A stretch of 22,894 bases of DNA from JAMZMI01 sp047632435. Its GTDB lineage: Bacteria; Bacteroidota; Bacteroidia; Cytophagales; Cyclobacteriaceae. Numbering within the stretch: the stretch's first letter is position 1; each line of letters begins with the position of its first letter. Location of the stretch: contig JBLICU010000056.1 in NCBI GenBank assembly GCA_047632435.1, positions 1 through 22,894 of the forward strand, read 5' to 3'. Positions 6,213 through 13,383 of this stretch are shown here, in pieces. The notes beneath the pieces are model-generated. The model worked only from the letters and a program-made list of their open reading frames with translations, made no database searches and had not been told where the DNA came from. The position numbers and the translations under genes were made by a program.

Positions 6213-7682
6213 ATGAACAAAAAAATTGGCATCATAGGATCTGGTTTCTCCAGCCTATCTGCCGCATGCCATCTGGCAAAAGCTGGGAATACTGTCTTTG
6301 TCCTTGAAAAAAATTCAAATCCTGGAGGTAGAGCAAGAAGCTTTACTGATTCAGGATTTGTTTTTGATATGGGTCCCAGTTGGTATTGGATGCCAGATGT
6401 TTTTGAGCACTTTTTTGCTCAATTTGACAAATCACCTGCAGATTACTACGAACTTATTCGTCTAGATCCATCTTATTGTGTCCGTTTTAAGGATGAATCT
6501 ATAGACCTCCCTGCCAACATGGGCGAGCTTGAAACGCTATTTGAGTCAATAGAAGAAGGTAGCTCGCTCCAACTGAGAAAATTCCTATCTCAAGCAAAAT
6601 ACAAATATGAAGTGGGCATCAATGATTTGGTCTACAAACCCAGCCGATCCTTAACTGAATTCATTGATATTAAGCTTCTAAAAGGACTCGTGAAAATGGA
6701 TGTGTTCACGTCTATGAGTAAACATATCCGCAAGTTTTTCAAAAATGAAAAACTCATTCAATTGATGGAGTTTCCTGTTCTTTTTCTTGGCGCAACACCG
6801 GAAAATACCCCTGCCTTGTACAGCCTTATGAATTATGCTGACATCTCGTTAGGCACATGGTATCCGATGGGGGGCATGTATAAAGTCGTTGAAGGCATGG
6901 TGAAACTAGCTGAAGAACTTGGTGTCACCTTTCACTATGACAATGAAGTAACCGAATTCAAAATAATCGGCGATAATATTTCGAAGCTCGTCACCACAAA
7001 AGGTGAGTATGAAGCAGATATAGTTGTTGGTGGTGCTGACTATCACCATTTAGAACAAAAAGTACTTCCCGAAAAATACAGGAATTATACAGAGAGCTAC
7101 TGGGAATCCAGAACAATGGCGCCTTCGTCACTTCTTTTTTATATTGGTGTGAATAAGGTGCTTCCTAATTTGAAACATCATGTATTGTTCTTTGATGAGG
7201 ATTTTGTTCAACATGCACATGAAATTTATACAGATCCCAAATGGCCATCAAAACCATTGTTATATATATCCACGACATCAAAAACAGATCCGACAGTAGC
7301 ACCTGAAGGTTGCGAAAATCTGGTCATACTCATACCAGTAGCCCCTGATTTAAAAGACACAAGTTCAACCAGAGATAAATATTTTGAAATGGCCATGAGC
7401 AAGCTTGAATCATTCACTGGCACCTCCATCAGAAACCATATCATATTCAAGAGAAGCTATGCTCATAATGATTTCATCAACGATTATCATTCGTTTAAAG
7501 GAAACGCCTATGGTCTTGCCAACACATTAAAACAGACAGCTATTCTTAAGCCTTCTCTAAAAAGCAAAAAACTAAAAAACCTATATTTTACCGGACAGCT
7601 CACAGTACCTGGGCCAGGTGTACCGCCCTCCATCATATCCGGTGAAGTAGTGAGTCGTGAAATAGCTAAAGATTTTAGGTAA
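6213..7682 (+). CDS. crtI: Phytoene desaturase CrtI
   Basis: This FAD-dependent membrane-associated enzyme converts colourless phytoene to lycopene or neurosporene by successive desaturations. Its 489 residues are normal for CrtI. The N-terminus carries the dinucleotide-binding motif GIIGSGFSSL (6-15), VLEKNSNPGGRARSF (30-44) and FDMGPSWYWM. The C-terminus has the typical LYFTGQLTVPGPGVPPSIISGE signature. The third glycine of the GxGxxG loop is Ser14 (it is often Gly or Ala), a small difference unlikely to stop FAD binding. It starts 4 bases after the sigma factor stop and is followed 22 bases later by crtB, the usual pairing. A related 1-hydroxy-carotenoid 3',4'-desaturase (CrtD) has the same fold, but the crtB pairing favours CrtI. 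Confidence 0.95.
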   Translation: MNKKIGIIGSGFSSLSAACHLAKAGNTVFVLEKNSNPGGRARSFTDSGFVFDMGPSWYWMPDVFEHFFAQFDKSPADYYELIRLDPSYCVRFKDESIDLPANMGELETLFESIEEGSSLQLRKFLSQAKYKYEVGINDLVYKPSRSLTEFIDIKLLKGLVKMDVFTSMSKHIRKFFKNEKLIQLMEFPVLFLGATPENTPALYSLMNYADISLGTWYPMGGMYKVVEGMVKLAEELGVTFHYDNEVTEFKIIGDNISKLVTTKGEYEADIVVGGADYHHLEQKVLPEKYRNYTESYWESRTMAPSSLLFYIGVNKVLPNLKHHVLFFDEDFVQHAHEIYTDPKWPSKPLLYISTTSKTDPTVAPEGCENLVILIPVAPDLKDTSSTRDKYFEMAMSKLESFTGTSIRNHIIFKRSYAHNDFINDYHSFKGNAYGLANTLKQTAILKPSLKSKKLKNLYFTGQLTVPGPGVPPSIISGEVVSREIAKDFR

Positions 7683-7704
7683 ATTTATTTTTGAATAATT
7701 TTCG

Positions 7705-8541
7705 ATGGAACATCTATATACGTCTACTGCCTTTGAGTGTAGCAAACTCATAACTGAAAGTTATAGCACCTCGTTTACGCTGGGAATTAAAACACTAAAT
7801 AAGAAATTTCGCATGCCTATATATGCCATATATGGATATGTCAGATACGCTGATGAAATAGTGGACACATTTCACGAGTTTGATAAGAAAAAACTGCTAA
7901 ATAAGTTCATGGAAGACACCTTCGATGCTATTGAAGAGGGTGTGAGTCTCAATCCCGTATTACATTCATTTCAAGTCATCGTAAATCAATATAAAATCGA
8001 TCATGACTTAATCAGAGCATTTCTAAAAAGTATGGAAATGGATCTCGACAAACAGGCATATAATACCACCCAATACGATGCGTATATATATGGCTCTGCT
8101 GAGGTAGTTGGGCTTATGTGTTTGAAGATTTTTTGTGAAGGAGATGAGCAGCAGTATCAAACCTTGTTGCCATCTGCCAAAAGCCTTGGTGCTGCGTTTC
8201 AAAAAGTAAATTTTCTCAGGGACATTCAAAGCGATTATAAAGAGCGCGGCAGGGTTTATTTTCCAGGTATTGATTTTACCACATTTGGTGAAAGTGAAAA
8301 AGAACAAATCGAAAAGGATATAAAAGCCGACTTTGATCATGCCTTAGATGGAATCAAAAAACTGCCTATAGCAAGTAGAGCAGGTGTTTATTTGGCCTAC
8401 ATCTACTATCTCAGACTTTTCAAAAAAATCAGAAATCTTTCCTCAACTCAGATTTCGCAGGAAAGAATACGTATCCCTGATATTCAAAAAATCATGCTAC
8501 TTTGCAAAACGATGATACTTCATAGGTTGAACTTTCTTTGA
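7705..8541 (+). CDS. crtB: Phytoene synthase CrtB
   Basis: CrtB joins two geranylgeranyl diphosphate molecules head to head to make phytoene, the first committed carotenoid step. The 278-residue protein shows both Asp-rich motifs that hold Mg-diphosphate: DEIVD (D50-x3-D54, after YVRYA) and NFLRDIQSDYKERGRVYFP (D173-x3-D177). The N-terminal SYSTSFTLG and the central YGSAEVVGLMCLKIF also belong to the family. It lies between crtI and the lycopene cyclase gene; its TGA stop shares one base with the ATG of the cyclase, so the two are likely translationally coupled. Squalene synthase-like proteins share the fold, but the neighbours make phytoene synthase the clear choice. Confidence 0.96.
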   Translation: MEHLYTSTAFECSKLITESYSTSFTLGIKTLNKKFRMPIYAIYGYVRYADEIVDTFHEFDKKKLLNKFMEDTFDAIEEGVSLNPVLHSFQVIVNQYKIDHDLIRAFLKSMEMDLDKQAYNTTQYDAYIYGSAEVVGLMCLKIFCEGDEQQYQTLLPSAKSLGAAFQKVNFLRDIQSDYKERGRVYFPGIDFTTFGESEKEQIEKDIKADFDHALDGIKKLPIASRAGVYLAYIYYLRLFKKIRNLSSTQISQERIRIPDIQKIMLLCKTMILHRLNFL

Positions 8542-9224
8542 TGACACCCATTTACTTGATCATCAATCTTGCAACGATCATTTTTCCACTTGTTCGGTCA
8601 TTCGAGCCAAGAATCAAATACGCGAAAAAATGGTACGCACTTTTTCCAGCGATTATCATTACTGCCACTTTCTTTATAGTCTGGGATGTGGTTTTCACCA
8701 AAAACGGAGTATGGGGTTTCAACGAAAATTATCTAATTGGTGTTGATATTTTTGGACTCCCGCTTGAGGAATGGCTTTTTTTTATAACCGTTCCTTTTGC
8801 AAGTGTATTTATCTATGAATGCATTCGGTATTTTCTGCCAATGATAAGAACATCGCTGTGGCTCAGAACTTTTTCCACTGCCTTCAGTCTTGGTTTAATC
8901 CTCGTTGCTACTTACAATTGGGAGCTATCATATACCTTTTGGTGCTTCTGCTTTACGGGAATATTTTTGACAATCATTTCTTATCAAAATCCCATCTGGT
9001 TAGGCAAGTTCTGGGTAGCTTATTTCATTCATCTAATCCCATTTATTGCGGTAAATGGCATTTTGACTGGCTCATACCTTGATGCCCCTATCGTATGGTA
9101 CAATGACGATCACAACGTTGGTTTCAGATTATTTACCATTCCTATCGAAGACACCATATATGCAATGCTTCTGTTGCTAATGAATGTCACTTTTTTTGAA
9201 TACTTCAGAAAACATTTTCGCTAA
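8541..9224 (+). CDS. crtYcd: Fused CrtYcd-type lycopene cyclase
   Basis: This is a 227-residue membrane protein with two tandem copies of the lycopene cyclase domain found in the separate CrtYc and CrtYd proteins of actinobacteria and in fungal CrtYB and archaeal CrtY. The first copy has GLPLEEWLFFITVPF (from about 72), the second TIPIEDTIYAMLLLL (from about 199); the acidic pairs in PLEEW and PIED are the family hallmark. About six hydrophobic segments are visible. The enzyme forms beta rings on lycopene without net redox change. I chose ATG at 8541 (TGATG overlap with the crtB stop) over the TTG one codon earlier at 8538. Whether it cyclises one or both ends cannot be told from sequence; the CruF-like gene nearby hints that at least some product stays monocyclic. 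Confidence 0.92.
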   Translation: MTPIYLIINLATIIFPLVRSFEPRIKYAKKWYALFPAIIITATFFIVWDVVFTKNGVWGFNENYLIGVDIFGLPLEEWLFFITVPFASVFIYECIRYFLPMIRTSLWLRTFSTAFSLGLILVATYNWELSYTFWCFCFTGIFLTIISYQNPIWLGKFWVAYFIHLIPFIAVNGILTGSYLDAPIVWYNDDHNVGFRLFTIPIEDTIYAMLLLLMNVTFFEYFRKHFR

Positions 9225-9254
9225 ACAAAAAGAGTCGGCGATGGTTATTACTCC

Positions 9255-10100
9255 ATGCTCAACCTGAAAATTCATATCGATCAAAACTCTGGATTTTGTT
9301 TCGGTGTAGTGTACGCTATTGAAATGGCCGAAGATATACTTCAGGAAGAAGGTCATTTGTTTTGCTTAGGAGATATTGTTCATAATGATGAAGAAGTAAA
9401 GCGGCTCGAAAGAAAAGGATTGAAAATTATCGACTATGATCAACTACGAAATATTAAAGATCAAAAAGTCTTAATTCGCGCACACGGAGAGCCTCCTTCC
9501 ACTTATAAACTGGCCATAGAAAACAATCTTACGCTAGTTGATGCTTCATGTCCCGTCGTTCTTAAGCTTCAGAACCGAATTAAAAATTCGCATGATAAAA
9601 AGGAAAATATTTATATCTACGGAAAACATGGCCATGCCGAAGTAGTCGGTCTTTTGGGTCAAACCAATAATAAAGCCGTAGTTTTTCAGGATTTAAGTGA
9701 ACTTGAAACGACGCAACTTCCTAAGCAAGTAACGCTCTACAGTCAGACCACCAAGAGTACAGACAGTTTTTATAACATCAAGCATACGCTTGAAGCAGCA
9801 GGCATAGAAGTCAAGGCAAATGATACCATCTGCAGGCAGGTTTCGAATAGAGATAAAGAATTAAGAAGTTTCGCCAGTCAATATGATAAAATCATTTTCG
9901 TTTCCGGAACCAAGTCATCAAATGGGAAAGTTCTTTTCAATATTTGCAAAGAAAACAATCCTAATACTTATTTTGTGTCCAATAAAGAGGAACTAGATAA
10001 AACCTGGTTTGAAAAGAATGACTCAATAGGAATCTGTGGTGCTACGTCAACTCCGATGTGGCTCATGGAAGACGTGAAGGAGAAATTATCAAAGTATTAG
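9255..10100 (+). CDS. ispH: 4-hydroxy-3-methylbut-2-enyl diphosphate reductase
   Basis: IspH (LytB) is the last enzyme of the MEP pathway and reduces HMBPP to isopentenyl and dimethylallyl diphosphate with a [4Fe-4S] cluster. The three cluster cysteines are C15 (GFCFGV), C99 (DASCPVV) and C193 (TICRQVSNR). Substrate-binding residues H43, H77 (RAHGEPP), H127 and E129 (GHAEVVG) and the SGTKSSNGKVLF and GATSTP segments are in place. The length of 281 residues is normal. Its position inside the carotenoid operon, 30 bases after the cyclase and 7 before crtZ, should raise precursor supply together with pigment synthesis. Whether this is the only ispH copy of the genome cannot be seen here. Confidence 0.97.
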   Translation: MLNLKIHIDQNSGFCFGVVYAIEMAEDILQEEGHLFCLGDIVHNDEEVKRLERKGLKIIDYDQLRNIKDQKVLIRAHGEPPSTYKLAIENNLTLVDASCPVVLKLQNRIKNSHDKKENIYIYGKHGHAEVVGLLGQTNNKAVVFQDLSELETTQLPKQVTLYSQTTKSTDSFYNIKHTLEAAGIEVKANDTICRQVSNRDKELRSFASQYDKIIFVSGTKSSNGKVLFNICKENNPNTYFVSNKEELDKTWFEKNDSIGICGATSTPMWLMEDVKEKLSKY

Positions 10101-10107
10101 GCAACAG

Positions 10108-10566
10108 ATGACCACATTATTTAATTTGATGATTGTACTCATGACTTTCATTTTCATGGAAGGAGTGGCATGGTTTACTCACAGATACATCATGCACGGG
10201 TTTTTATGGAGTTGGCACAAGTCACATCACAAATTACATAATCACAGGTTTGAACGGAACGATCTGTTTGCCATAGTTTTTAGCCTCCCCTCAATTTTAC
10301 TTATCATAGTAGGTTTTGAAATACCTGAATTTTCAATTTTAAAATTCATCGGATTCGGGATCATGGCCTATGGCATTTTCTACTTCATTTTTCACGACAT
10401 CATAGTACATCGAAGATTAAAAATTCCATTCAAAACCAATAGTGGCTACATGAAGAGGATCATGAAAGCTCATTATGTACACCATGAGATTCATACAAAA
10501 GAAGGTGCAGAAGCTTTTGGGTTTCTCTATGCACCAAAAAAATACGAGACTAAAAAATCTAAATAA
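10108..10566 (+). CDS. crtZ: Beta-carotene 3-hydroxylase CrtZ
   Basis: CrtZ is a non-haem di-iron membrane hydroxylase that adds the 3-hydroxyl group to beta rings, turning beta-carotene into zeaxanthin or hydroxylating gamma-carotene-type products. All four histidine boxes are present: H25-x4-H30 (HRYIMH), H37-x2-HH (HKSHH), H96-x4-H101 (HDIIVH) and H122-x2-HH (HYVHH). The 152 residues contain about four hydrophobic segments, normal for the bacterial family. It is the last gene of the operon. No clear hairpin-plus-T-run terminator follows in the 192 bases before the next gene, so read-through is possible. Confidence 0.95.
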   Translation: MTTLFNLMIVLMTFIFMEGVAWFTHRYIMHGFLWSWHKSHHKLHNHRFERNDLFAIVFSLPSILLIIVGFEIPEFSILKFIGFGIMAYGIFYFIFHDIIVHRRLKIPFKTNSGYMKRIMKAHYVHHEIHTKEGAEAFGFLYAPKKYETKKSK

Positions 10567-10692
10567 ATATGCCGATTATTTTATATATACCGTTAGCATT
10601 AGTTGGTAGGTTATTTTCACCTATCGGTCGGATACAATGAACAAGTAGGCGAAAATTTACAAGGTTGGTTTTCTAGTCTCTAACAAAAGAAT

Positions 10693-10700
10693 TACATTTG
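10693..10700 (+). promoter_or_regulatory. Possible -7 element for the NUMOD4/HNH gene
   Basis: TACATTTG fits TAnnTTTG exactly and lies 58 bases before the ATG at 10759. The -33 element is weak: only TTTT at 10669-10672 is at the right distance. Confidence 0.4.
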
Positions 10701-10716
10701 AGAACATTAGGAACCA

Positions 10717-10755
10717 GCTTGTTTAATTTAATTAACCAATTATAATTTAACAAGC
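10717..10755 (+). promoter_or_regulatory. Inverted repeat in the leader of the NUMOD4/HNH gene
   Basis: GCTTGTT (10717-10723) and AACAAGC (10749-10755) pair perfectly, the right arm ending 3 bases before the ATG. Between them lies the palindrome TTAATT-T-AATTAA (10723-10735). If folded in RNA it would sit over the start region; as DNA it could be an operator, possibly for the gene's own product. Confidence 0.4.
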
Positions 10756-10758
10756 GAG

Positions 10759-11250
10759 ATGACAGAACAGAAAGAAGAATTGTGGGGTCCAATTGCGGGC
10801 TTTAGCAATTATGAGATTTCCTCAAAAGGGAAAATCAAGAGCAAGACCAGAACTTCTTGGCACAAGGGAAGTAAAACCCACATGAAAATCAAGGGAAAAA
10901 TGATGAGACAGCGCTGGAACAAAGCCTGTAAATGTTATTTCCTAGATTTGATTGATGATGAAAAACGGAGAAGAACCGTATATCCTCACAGGGAAGTAGC
11001 AAATGTATTTGTGCCGAATGAAAATCCAGATGAATTGAAAATGATCATTCACGTGGATAACAACCCAAGAAACAACAAGGCTGAAAATCTTGAGTGGAGA
11101 ACCAAATCCGCACACATGAAGTGGCAGTTTGAAGTTGGCAACAAAAACAATTTTAAGGTTTGGAAAACAAGGAAAAAGAGATACAAGAATGGCTTCAAGC
11201 CTGATACTGTTCTTCCAGGAAGACCAAAGAAAGAAAAAGCAACATCATAA
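10759..11250 (+). CDS. NUMOD4/HNH-type DNA-binding protein with AT-hook-like tail
   Basis: This 163-residue, very basic protein starts with a NUMOD4 module (ELWGPIAGFSNYEISSKGKIKSKTR, about 7-31), found in homing endonucleases of the HNH type. The middle (PHREVANVFVPNENPDELKMIIHVDNNPRNNKAENLEW, about 76-113) follows the HNH pattern NHIDGxxxNNxxxNLEW. His98 is kept and the conserved Asn residues are present, but the residue before His98 is Ile rather than Asn or His. The C-terminus GRPKKEK (154-160) looks like an AT-hook. It may nick or cut DNA, or only bind it. It stands alone between crtZ and a bidirectional terminator, with no intron or intein nearby. Function is unknown; the fold assignment is fairly secure. 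Confidence 0.75.
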   Translation: MTEQKEELWGPIAGFSNYEISSKGKIKSKTRTSWHKGSKTHMKIKGKMMRQRWNKACKCYFLDLIDDEKRRRTVYPHREVANVFVPNENPDELKMIIHVDNNPRNNKAENLEWRTKSAHMKWQFEVGNKNNFKVWKTRKKRYKNGFKPDTVLPGRPKKEKATS

Positions 11251-11277
11251 AAAAAGGGCTCATTTGAGCCCTTTTTT
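11249..11277. terminator. Bidirectional intrinsic terminator between the NUMOD4 gene and rpmA
   Basis: A run of seven A, GGGCTC, loop ATTT, GAGCCC and a run of six T make a stem that works in both directions. It overlaps the stop codon of the plus-strand gene and lies 24 bases past the rpmA stop on the minus strand. Confidence 0.88.
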
Positions 11278-11300
11278 AGTTTCTACTATCCAGCACCGTA

Positions 11301-11567
11301 TTATTCAGCTATTGCTATCGGTGCTATGTGAACATAAGATCTATCTTGTCTTCCTTTACGGAAATTTACAGTACCATCTATCAATGCGAATAGGGTATGA
11401 TCTTTACCAATACCTACATTCACTCCCGGATGATGTTTTGTTCCTCTTTGACGTACGATGATATTACCAGCTATTGCTGCCTGACCACCATATATTTTCA
11501 CGCCAAGTCTTTTACTCTCGGATTCTCTACCGTTTCTTGAGCTACCGACACCTTTCTTGTGAGCCAT
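11301..11567 (-). CDS. rpmA: 50S ribosomal protein L27
   Basis: The 88-residue protein is L27 of the large ribosomal subunit, whose N-terminal tail reaches the peptidyl-transferase centre. It begins directly with MAHKKGVGSSRNGRESESKRLG and continues with VKIYGGQAAIAGNIIVRQRGT and HPGVNVGIGKDHTLFALIDG, all standard. There is no N-terminal extension of the kind cleaved in Firmicutes. It follows rplU by 8 bases, the usual rplU-rpmA operon, and ends at the shared bidirectional terminator. Confidence 0.98.
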   Translation of the reverse strand: MAHKKGVGSSRNGRESESKRLGVKIYGGQAAIAGNIIVRQRGTKHHPGVNVGIGKDHTLFALIDGTVNFRKGRQDRSYVHIAPIAIAE

Positions 11568-11575
11568 GTTTTATA

Positions 11576-11884
11576 TTATTTTATATCTTCAATTAAAATT
11601 TTAGAAAACTGCTGACGATGGCCGTTTTTCTTTTTGTACCCTTTTCTTCTTTTCTTTTTGAAAACGATCACCTTATCGCCTTGTACATGCTCCAGTATTT
11701 TTCCTGATACTTTCGCCCCACTTATTGTAGGCGTACCTATTTTTATTTTCCCATCACTGTCCAATAAAAGTACCTGATCAAAATCTACTTTTGATCCTTC
11801 TTTTCCGTCCAACAATGGCGCATATACAAACTTGTCTTTCTCAACTTTGTATTGCTTACCAGCTATATCTACTATTGCGTACAT
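11576..11884 (-). CDS. rplU: 50S ribosomal protein L21
   Basis: L21 binds 23S rRNA in the large subunit. The sequence MYAIVDIAGKQYKVEKDKF, the central VDFDQVLLLDSDGKIKIGTP and the basic end KKKRRKGYKKKNGHRQQFSKILIEDI are standard. An upstream in-frame ATG at 11935 would add 17 residues, but it lies before the -7 element of the promoter on this strand and L21 proteins begin at MYAIV, so I place the start at 11884, giving 102 residues. It is the first gene of the rplU-rpmA operon. Confidence 0.97.
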   Translation of the reverse strand: MYAIVDIAGKQYKVEKDKFVYAPLLDGKEGSKVDFDQVLLLDSDGKIKIGTPTISGAKVSGKILEHVQGDKVIVFKKKRRKGYKKKNGHRQQFSKILIEDIK

Positions 11885-11921
11885 GCTTATTATTATTTCT
11901 TCAATCTTTAAAAAAGGAGTG

Positions 11922-11952
11922 CAAAGATATGTCAACTGTTTTCAAAAGTCAA
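11922..11952 (-). promoter_or_regulatory. Promoter of rplU-rpmA
   Basis: On the minus strand, TTG (11952-11950) is followed after 20 bases by TATCTTTG (11929-11922), an exact TAnnTTTG element. The predicted transcript begins about 30 to 35 bases before the rplU start at 11884. Confidence 0.7.
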
Positions 11953-12280
11953 CAAACGTTTACTATAAAAATACAATAAAAAAAAATTGAAATATTTTTA
12001 ACTTTTTTTATTGGCCTTTCAGGCCGTTTTTCGATGAAGTTCTGATTAGAAAATTTGAATTTAACCTCCTTTTTTACAGCAAGTTATCCTTTATTTTAAA
12101 CTTTTTTTTCATCCCCTTTTCATAGCTAATTGCTCTTTGCTTTTTTAATGCATTTTTTACACATTTGTAAACACAGTCAAGAAAAATATAAGCCACTTTT
12201 CGTTCTGGGCTGTATCCCAAATCTTAGCATTACCAGCGTAGAGGCAATAAACGACGAAATGTCGCTTATTTAAACGTATT
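11953..12280. other. AT-rich intergenic stretch between rplU and nrdB
   Basis: No coding region or structured RNA gene is convincing here. It contains long T runs, a small hairpin GGCCT-TTC-AGGCC followed by GTTTTT (12013-12030, reading +) and a perfect 16-base palindrome TTTACA-CATT-TGTAAA (12156-12171). The hairpin looks like a weak terminator but no plus-strand gene precedes it. The palindrome, about 190 bases before nrdB, might be an operator. Confidence 0.4.
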
Positions 12281-12308
12281 TGTGGATAACTTTATATTAT
12301 GTGGATAA
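12281..12308. promoter_or_regulatory. Two perfect DnaA boxes upstream of nrdB
   Basis: TGTGGATAA at 12281-12289 and again at 12300-12308 are exact reverse complements of the strong DnaA box TTATCCACA, both in the same orientation and 19 bases apart start to start. Each is followed by C, so the repeat is 10 bases long. They lie 53 to 80 bases before the nrdB ATG. In E. coli, DnaA binding at the nrdAB promoter links deoxynucleotide supply to replication; the same control is likely here by analogy. A near match, CTATCCACA, is at 13355-13363 between nrdB and nrdA. Confidence 0.75.
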
Positions 12309-12360
12309 CAGTGTTGAGAAACACATTGTCTTGTGAACAAGTAAATGAGAATGAATTAAG

Positions 12361-13344
12361 ATGAATCAACAAGTAGAGCCTATTTTAAGAGAAAACAAAG
12401 ATCGATTTGTCCTTTTCCCAATTGCCCACAATGACATTTGGCAGTTTTATAAGAAGGCAGAGGCAAGTTTTTGGACAGCAGAAGAAATTGATCTTGGTCA
12501 GGATTTAAAGGACTGGAACAATCTTAATGATGGTGAGAGGCATTTTATCACACATGTGCTTGCCTTTTTTGCCGCCAGTGATGGGATCGTAAATGAAAAT
12601 CTTGCCGAGCATTTTATCTCTGAAGTACAATATACAGAAGCTAAATTTTTCTATGGCTTCCAGATTGCCATAGAGAACATACATTCTGAAACTTACTCAT
12701 TGTTGATAGATACTTACGTAAAGGACAACAAAGAGAAAAATTTACTACTTCATGGCATTGAAACCATGGATTGTGTAAAGAAAAAAGCAGATTGGGCATT
12801 GCGTTGGATTGACAATGGCTCATTCGCAGAAAGATTGATAGCATTTGCCGCAGTAGAAGGCATCTTTTTTTCCGGAAGCTTCTGCTCTATTTTTTGGATG
12901 AAGAAAAGAGGACTCATGCCCGGGCTCACTTTTTCTAATGAATTAATTTCCAGGGATGAGGGATTACATTGTGATTTCGCATGTCTGCTTTATAACAACC
13001 ACCTAGTGAATAAACTTTCTGTAGAAACTGTTGTTGGCATTATTAAAGACGCAGTGATCATAGAAAAAGAATTTGTAACTGACGCATTACCAGTTAAGCT
13101 GATCGGAATGAACGCTGACCTAATGTGCCAATACATAGAATTTGTTGCTGACAGGCTATTATCAGAACTGGGATGCCCGAAAGCTTACAACTCAACCAAT
13201 CCATTTGACTTCATGGATATGATATCTCTTCAAGGTAAAACCAACTTCTTCGAAAAAAGAGTTGGCGAATACCAAAAAGCAGGTGTTATGGATGGGCCAA
13301 AGGATGAAACCAAAGACAAATTTCGCTTAGACGAAGACTTTTAA
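12361..13344 (+). CDS. nrdB: Class Ia ribonucleotide reductase, beta (radical) subunit
   Basis: NrdB holds the di-iron/tyrosyl radical cofactor that starts reduction of ribonucleotides by NrdA. The 327-residue protein closely follows eukaryotic R2: FWTAEEIDL, HVLAFFAASDGIVNENL, FYGFQIAIENIHSETYSLLIDTY, KKKADWALRWI, FAAVEGIFFSGSFCSIFW and the KKRGLMPGLTFSNELISRDEGLH region. The metal ligands are D74, E105, H108, E166, E200 and H203, and the radical Tyr is Y112, with the same spacing as in mouse R2 apart from a 2-residue gap. The C-terminal FRLDEDF is the tail that docks to NrdA. It is followed 39 bases later by nrdA. Two DnaA boxes precede it. Confidence 0.97.
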   Translation: MNQQVEPILRENKDRFVLFPIAHNDIWQFYKKAEASFWTAEEIDLGQDLKDWNNLNDGERHFITHVLAFFAASDGIVNENLAEHFISEVQYTEAKFFYGFQIAIENIHSETYSLLIDTYVKDNKEKNLLLHGIETMDCVKKKADWALRWIDNGSFAERLIAFAAVEGIFFSGSFCSIFWMKKRGLMPGLTFSNELISRDEGLHCDFACLLYNNHLVNKLSVETVVGIIKDAVIIEKEFVTDALPVKLIGMNADLMCQYIEFVADRLLSELGCPKAYNSTNPFDFMDMISLQGKTNFFEKRVGEYQKAGVMDGPKDETKDKFRLDEDF

Positions 13345-13383
13345 CATGCCAACCCTATCCACACCAAAATCGCCGAATGAATT

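Noticed and set aside
8538..8540. TTG start for the lycopene cyclase one codon earlier
   Set aside because: The ATG at 8541 is a better codon and gives the normal TGATG overlap with the crtB stop.
11885..11935. 17-residue N-terminal extension of L21
   Set aside because: It would begin upstream of the TATCTTTG -7 element of the rplU promoter, and L21 proteins begin at MYAIV.
11791..11979. Plus-strand frame of 62 codons across the rplU start
   Set aside because: It is antisense to rplU and its promoter and has no protein pattern.
11953..12280. tRNA, riboswitch or other structured RNA between rplU and nrdB
   Set aside because: No cloverleaf, known riboswitch core or long stable stem could be seen; the stretch is mostly T-rich.
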